NCBI RefSeq assembly: GCF_019801965.1
Contig: NZ_JAHVIA010000009.1
Location: forward strand, 1-64,000
Source of the DNA: Salipiger bermudensis
Lineage (GTDB): Bacteria; Pseudomonadota; Alphaproteobacteria; Rhodobacterales; Rhodobacteraceae
DNA length: 64,000 nt
Direction of reading: 5' to 3'
Under the pieces are notes generated by a model. It had not been told where the DNA came from, did no database searches, and saw only the letters and a list, made by a program, of their open reading frames with translations. Every line of letters starts with the position of its first letter. Position 1 is the stretch's first letter. Of the stretch, positions 62,269 through 64,000 are shown one piece after another. Both the position numbers and the translations under genes were made by a program.

Positions 62269-64000
62269 TCAGAAGGTCTTGGTCAGGCCGAAATAGTAGG
62301 ACCGGCCCGGTTCGTTGTAGGTCTCGGCGCCTTCGCCCGACCGCTTGATCGAGGTGTCGAAGATGTTGGTCACGCCCGCCTTGAGATCGAAGCCGTTGTC
62401 GAACTGGTAGGTCATGCCGAGATTGACCAGCGTGTAGGGATCGCGATCCTCGGATTCCTCGGTCTCGTAGCCGGTGGTGCCGGAATACTTCGCCGCTTCG
62501 ATCTTGCCGTAATGGGTCAGCGACGGGATCAGCGTCAGCTTGTCGTTGACCCGGTAATCGACCGAGGCGTTGATGGTGTATTCGGGCACCAGCGACAGCG
62601 GCACCTCGATCTCGGTGGAATCGTAGCTCTCACCGCCCGTGGTGGTGCCGCCATCGATCTTCACCTTCTGGGTCGAGGAGATCATGTAGGTGCCGTTGAC
62701 CGCGAAGCGGAACTGGTCGCTGTAATCCCAGGCGAAGCTGCCCTCGAGGCCCGAGACCTCGGACTCCGGCACGTTTTCCCACTGGTAGAGACGCTGCTGC
62801 GCACCGTCGACGGTGGTGGTGCCGATCTGGGTGGTGCCGGCCTGGATCTTGTCGCGGTAATCGTTGTGGAAATAGGTCAGCGTGGCGTTGATGCCCTGCA
62901 GCCCGGTGTACTGGATGCCGATTTCCTTGTTGATCGAGGTCTCCGGGTCGAGATCATCATTGCCCAGAACGTAGCACGGCCCGTCGCGGTAATACGGGTA
63001 GGGGCAGCCGTTGCCGCGGGTGGTGTACACGTAGCCGTCCGAGAGCTGGTAGACGGTGGGCGATTTGTAGGCCTGCGCGATGCCGCCCTTGATGGTCCAT
63101 TCCGAGGTCAGGTCGTAGGAGGCGTTGAGCCCGCCCGAGAAGGTCCCGCCGAAGGTGTCGGCGCGGTCGTAGCGCAGCGAGGGGGTCAGCGTCAGCCGGT
63201 CGTTCCAGAGGATGTTTTCCTCGAGATAGATACCCAGCGTGTTCTGCTCGGTGAAGCCGTCGGAGCCGCTGCTGTCGATGCTGCCGTCATCGGTGGTGAT
63301 CGACGAGAACGAGCTGTAGTCGCTCAGGTCGAGCTTTTCCCAGCGATACTCGGCACCGAGCGTCATCTCGGCCGGCCGGTTCGCGAGGGTGTGGCCGATA
63401 TAGGCCTCGGATTTCACCACCACCGATTCAAGGATCGCGGTGTCCCAGTCGTCGGTGCTGCTGATCGAGCCCTCGACGCCGCCCGCCGGGTTCTCCGCCA
63501 GCCGGGTGTTGTCGGTACGCTCGTACTGGATGAAGCTGTTGGTCTCGCCCCAGCCATAGGAGCCGAGATGGGTCAGCGCGAAGGTGCCGCGCTTCATCAC
63601 GTTGGTTTCCTCGCCGTCGTCGGCGAGCGAGACCACGTCCTCGCTGGCGCTGCGCTCGTTGCCGAGCAGCGTGTCGCCGGCATAGATGTTGCCCTGCCGC
63701 GAATAGCCCAGCTCGACATTGAACCGGTTCCGGTCGCTCGGCGTCCAGTCGAGGCGCAACGTGAAGTCCTTGTTGGTGACCCCCTCCGAGCCCGCCTGCG
63801 GGTAGGTGCAGGAGTCCTCGCCGCTGTCGGGATCGATCTCGCAGCTCACCTCGCTCTCGTTGATGTCGGGATCGTCGGCATCGGTCTTGTTGTAGTTGGC
63901 CGAGAAGCGCAGCGCGAAATCGCTGTTGAGGCGCTTGGCCCAGAGCAGGTTGTAGCGCTGGGTCATGCCCTCGTCGCTGCTTTCCGGCATGTCGAAGCTG
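62269..64000 (-). CDS. TonB-dependent outer-membrane siderophore receptor, FepA/PfeA-like (5' part beyond the window)
   Basis: The C-terminal 576 or so residues of a TonB receptor are visible; the frame stays open at the right edge, so the plug domain is missing. Beta-barrel strands alternate through the length, ending in the aromatic YYFGLTKTF expected for outer-membrane insertion. FepA-class hallmarks are YKSPTVYQL, a cysteine pair bracketing an extracellular loop (RGNGCPYPYYRDGPCYVLGN) and LDPETSINKEIGI. This supports a catecholate siderophore such as an enterobactin-type trilactone as ligand. Confidence 0.92.
   Translation of the reverse strand, partial: SFDMPESSDEGMTQRYNLLWAKRLNSDFALRFSANYNKTDADDPDINESEVSCEIDPDSGEDSCTYPQAGSEGVTNKDFTLRLDWTPSDRNRFNVELGYSRQGNIYAGDTLLGNERSASEDVVSLADDGEETNVMKRGTFALTHLGSYGWGETNSFIQYERTDNTRLAENPAGGVEGSISSTDDWDTAILESVVVKSEAYIGHTLANRPAEMTLGAEYRWEKLDLSDYSSFSSITTDDGSIDSSGSDGFTEQNTLGIYLEENILWNDRLTLTPSLRYDRADTFGGTFSGGLNASYDLTSEWTIKGGIAQAYKSPTVYQLSDGYVYTTRGNGCPYPYYRDGPCYVLGNDDLDPETSINKEIGIQYTGLQGINATLTYFHNDYRDKIQAGTTQIGTTTVDGAQQRLYQWENVPESEVSGLEGSFAWDYSDQFRFAVNGTYMISSTQKVKIDGGTTTGGESYDSTEIEVPLSLVPEYTINASVDYRVNDKLTLIPSLTHYGKIEAAKYSGTTGYETEESEDRDPYTLVNLGMTYQFDNGFDLKAGVTNIFDTSIKRSGEGAETYNEPGRSYYFGLTKTF

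Overview
The window is GC-rich, tightly packed alphaproteobacterial DNA. Four complete TRAP (DctPQM) systems, many translationally coupled (ATGA) gene pairs and the style of the sugar-acid genes point to the Rhodobacteraceae/Roseobacter group (Salipiger-like). That placement is inferred from gene content, not from a marker gene. No rRNA, tRNA or CRISPR array was seen. The first 51 bases are the start of an IS30-type transposase, so the left edge is an insertion boundary.

From 0.3 to about 39.9 kb the window is mostly a pectin and uronate catabolic island. In order it holds: uxuAB (-) divergent from a GntR regulator, a TRAP transporter and an L-idonate-type dehydrogenase (+); a metNIQ methionine importer (-); a GntR regulator, an enolase-superfamily sugar-acid dehydratase and a family-5 solute-binding protein (+), facing a convergent dppBCDF-type ABC operon that ends in an alpha/beta hydrolase (-); a second GntR with kdgF; an AraC regulator; a MalFGK-type sugar ABC transporter with binding protein followed by a GH28 polygalacturonase and a GH105 unsaturated rhamnogalacturonyl hydrolase; an eight-gene operon holding a TRAP importer plus the full oxidative galacturonate route (udh, gli, gci, kdgD, ketoglutaric semialdehyde dehydrogenase); and kduID divergent from a LysR regulator. 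Oligomers would enter through the ABC systems and be cut inside the cell. Saturated ends would go through Udh to 2-oxoglutarate, and unsaturated ends through KdgF, KduI and KduD to 2-keto-3-deoxygluconate. A shared TGT-N3-ACA operator motif recurs in at least five intergenic regions here, suggesting one GntR-controlled regulon.

From 39.9 to 48.5 kb there is a second sugar locus. An SDR dehydrogenase with a TRAP transporter (-) is divergent from a xylose-isomerase-like TIM-barrel enzyme, a dihydroxyacetone-kinase-family kinase and a two-subunit transketolase (+). This set resembles the D-apiose/apulose (or 3-oxo-isoapionate/erythrulose) pathways; apiose is a constituent of pectic rhamnogalacturonan II.

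From 48.5 to 51.1 kb an ABC1/UbiB-family kinase is translationally coupled to a photolyase-like protein whose FAD domain comes first.

From 51.1 kb to the right edge, on the minus strand, lies a catecholate siderophore locus: FepA-like TonB receptor (cut by the window edge), a TRAP transporter, a periplasmic IroE-like esterase, a periplasmic beta-propeller, a 2,3-dihydroxybenzoate-AMP ligase, an aryl carrier protein and an EntF-like NRPS with a serine code. The TRAP transporter coupled by gene overlap to the siderophore esterase, where an ABC importer would be expected, is the most unusual feature of the window.
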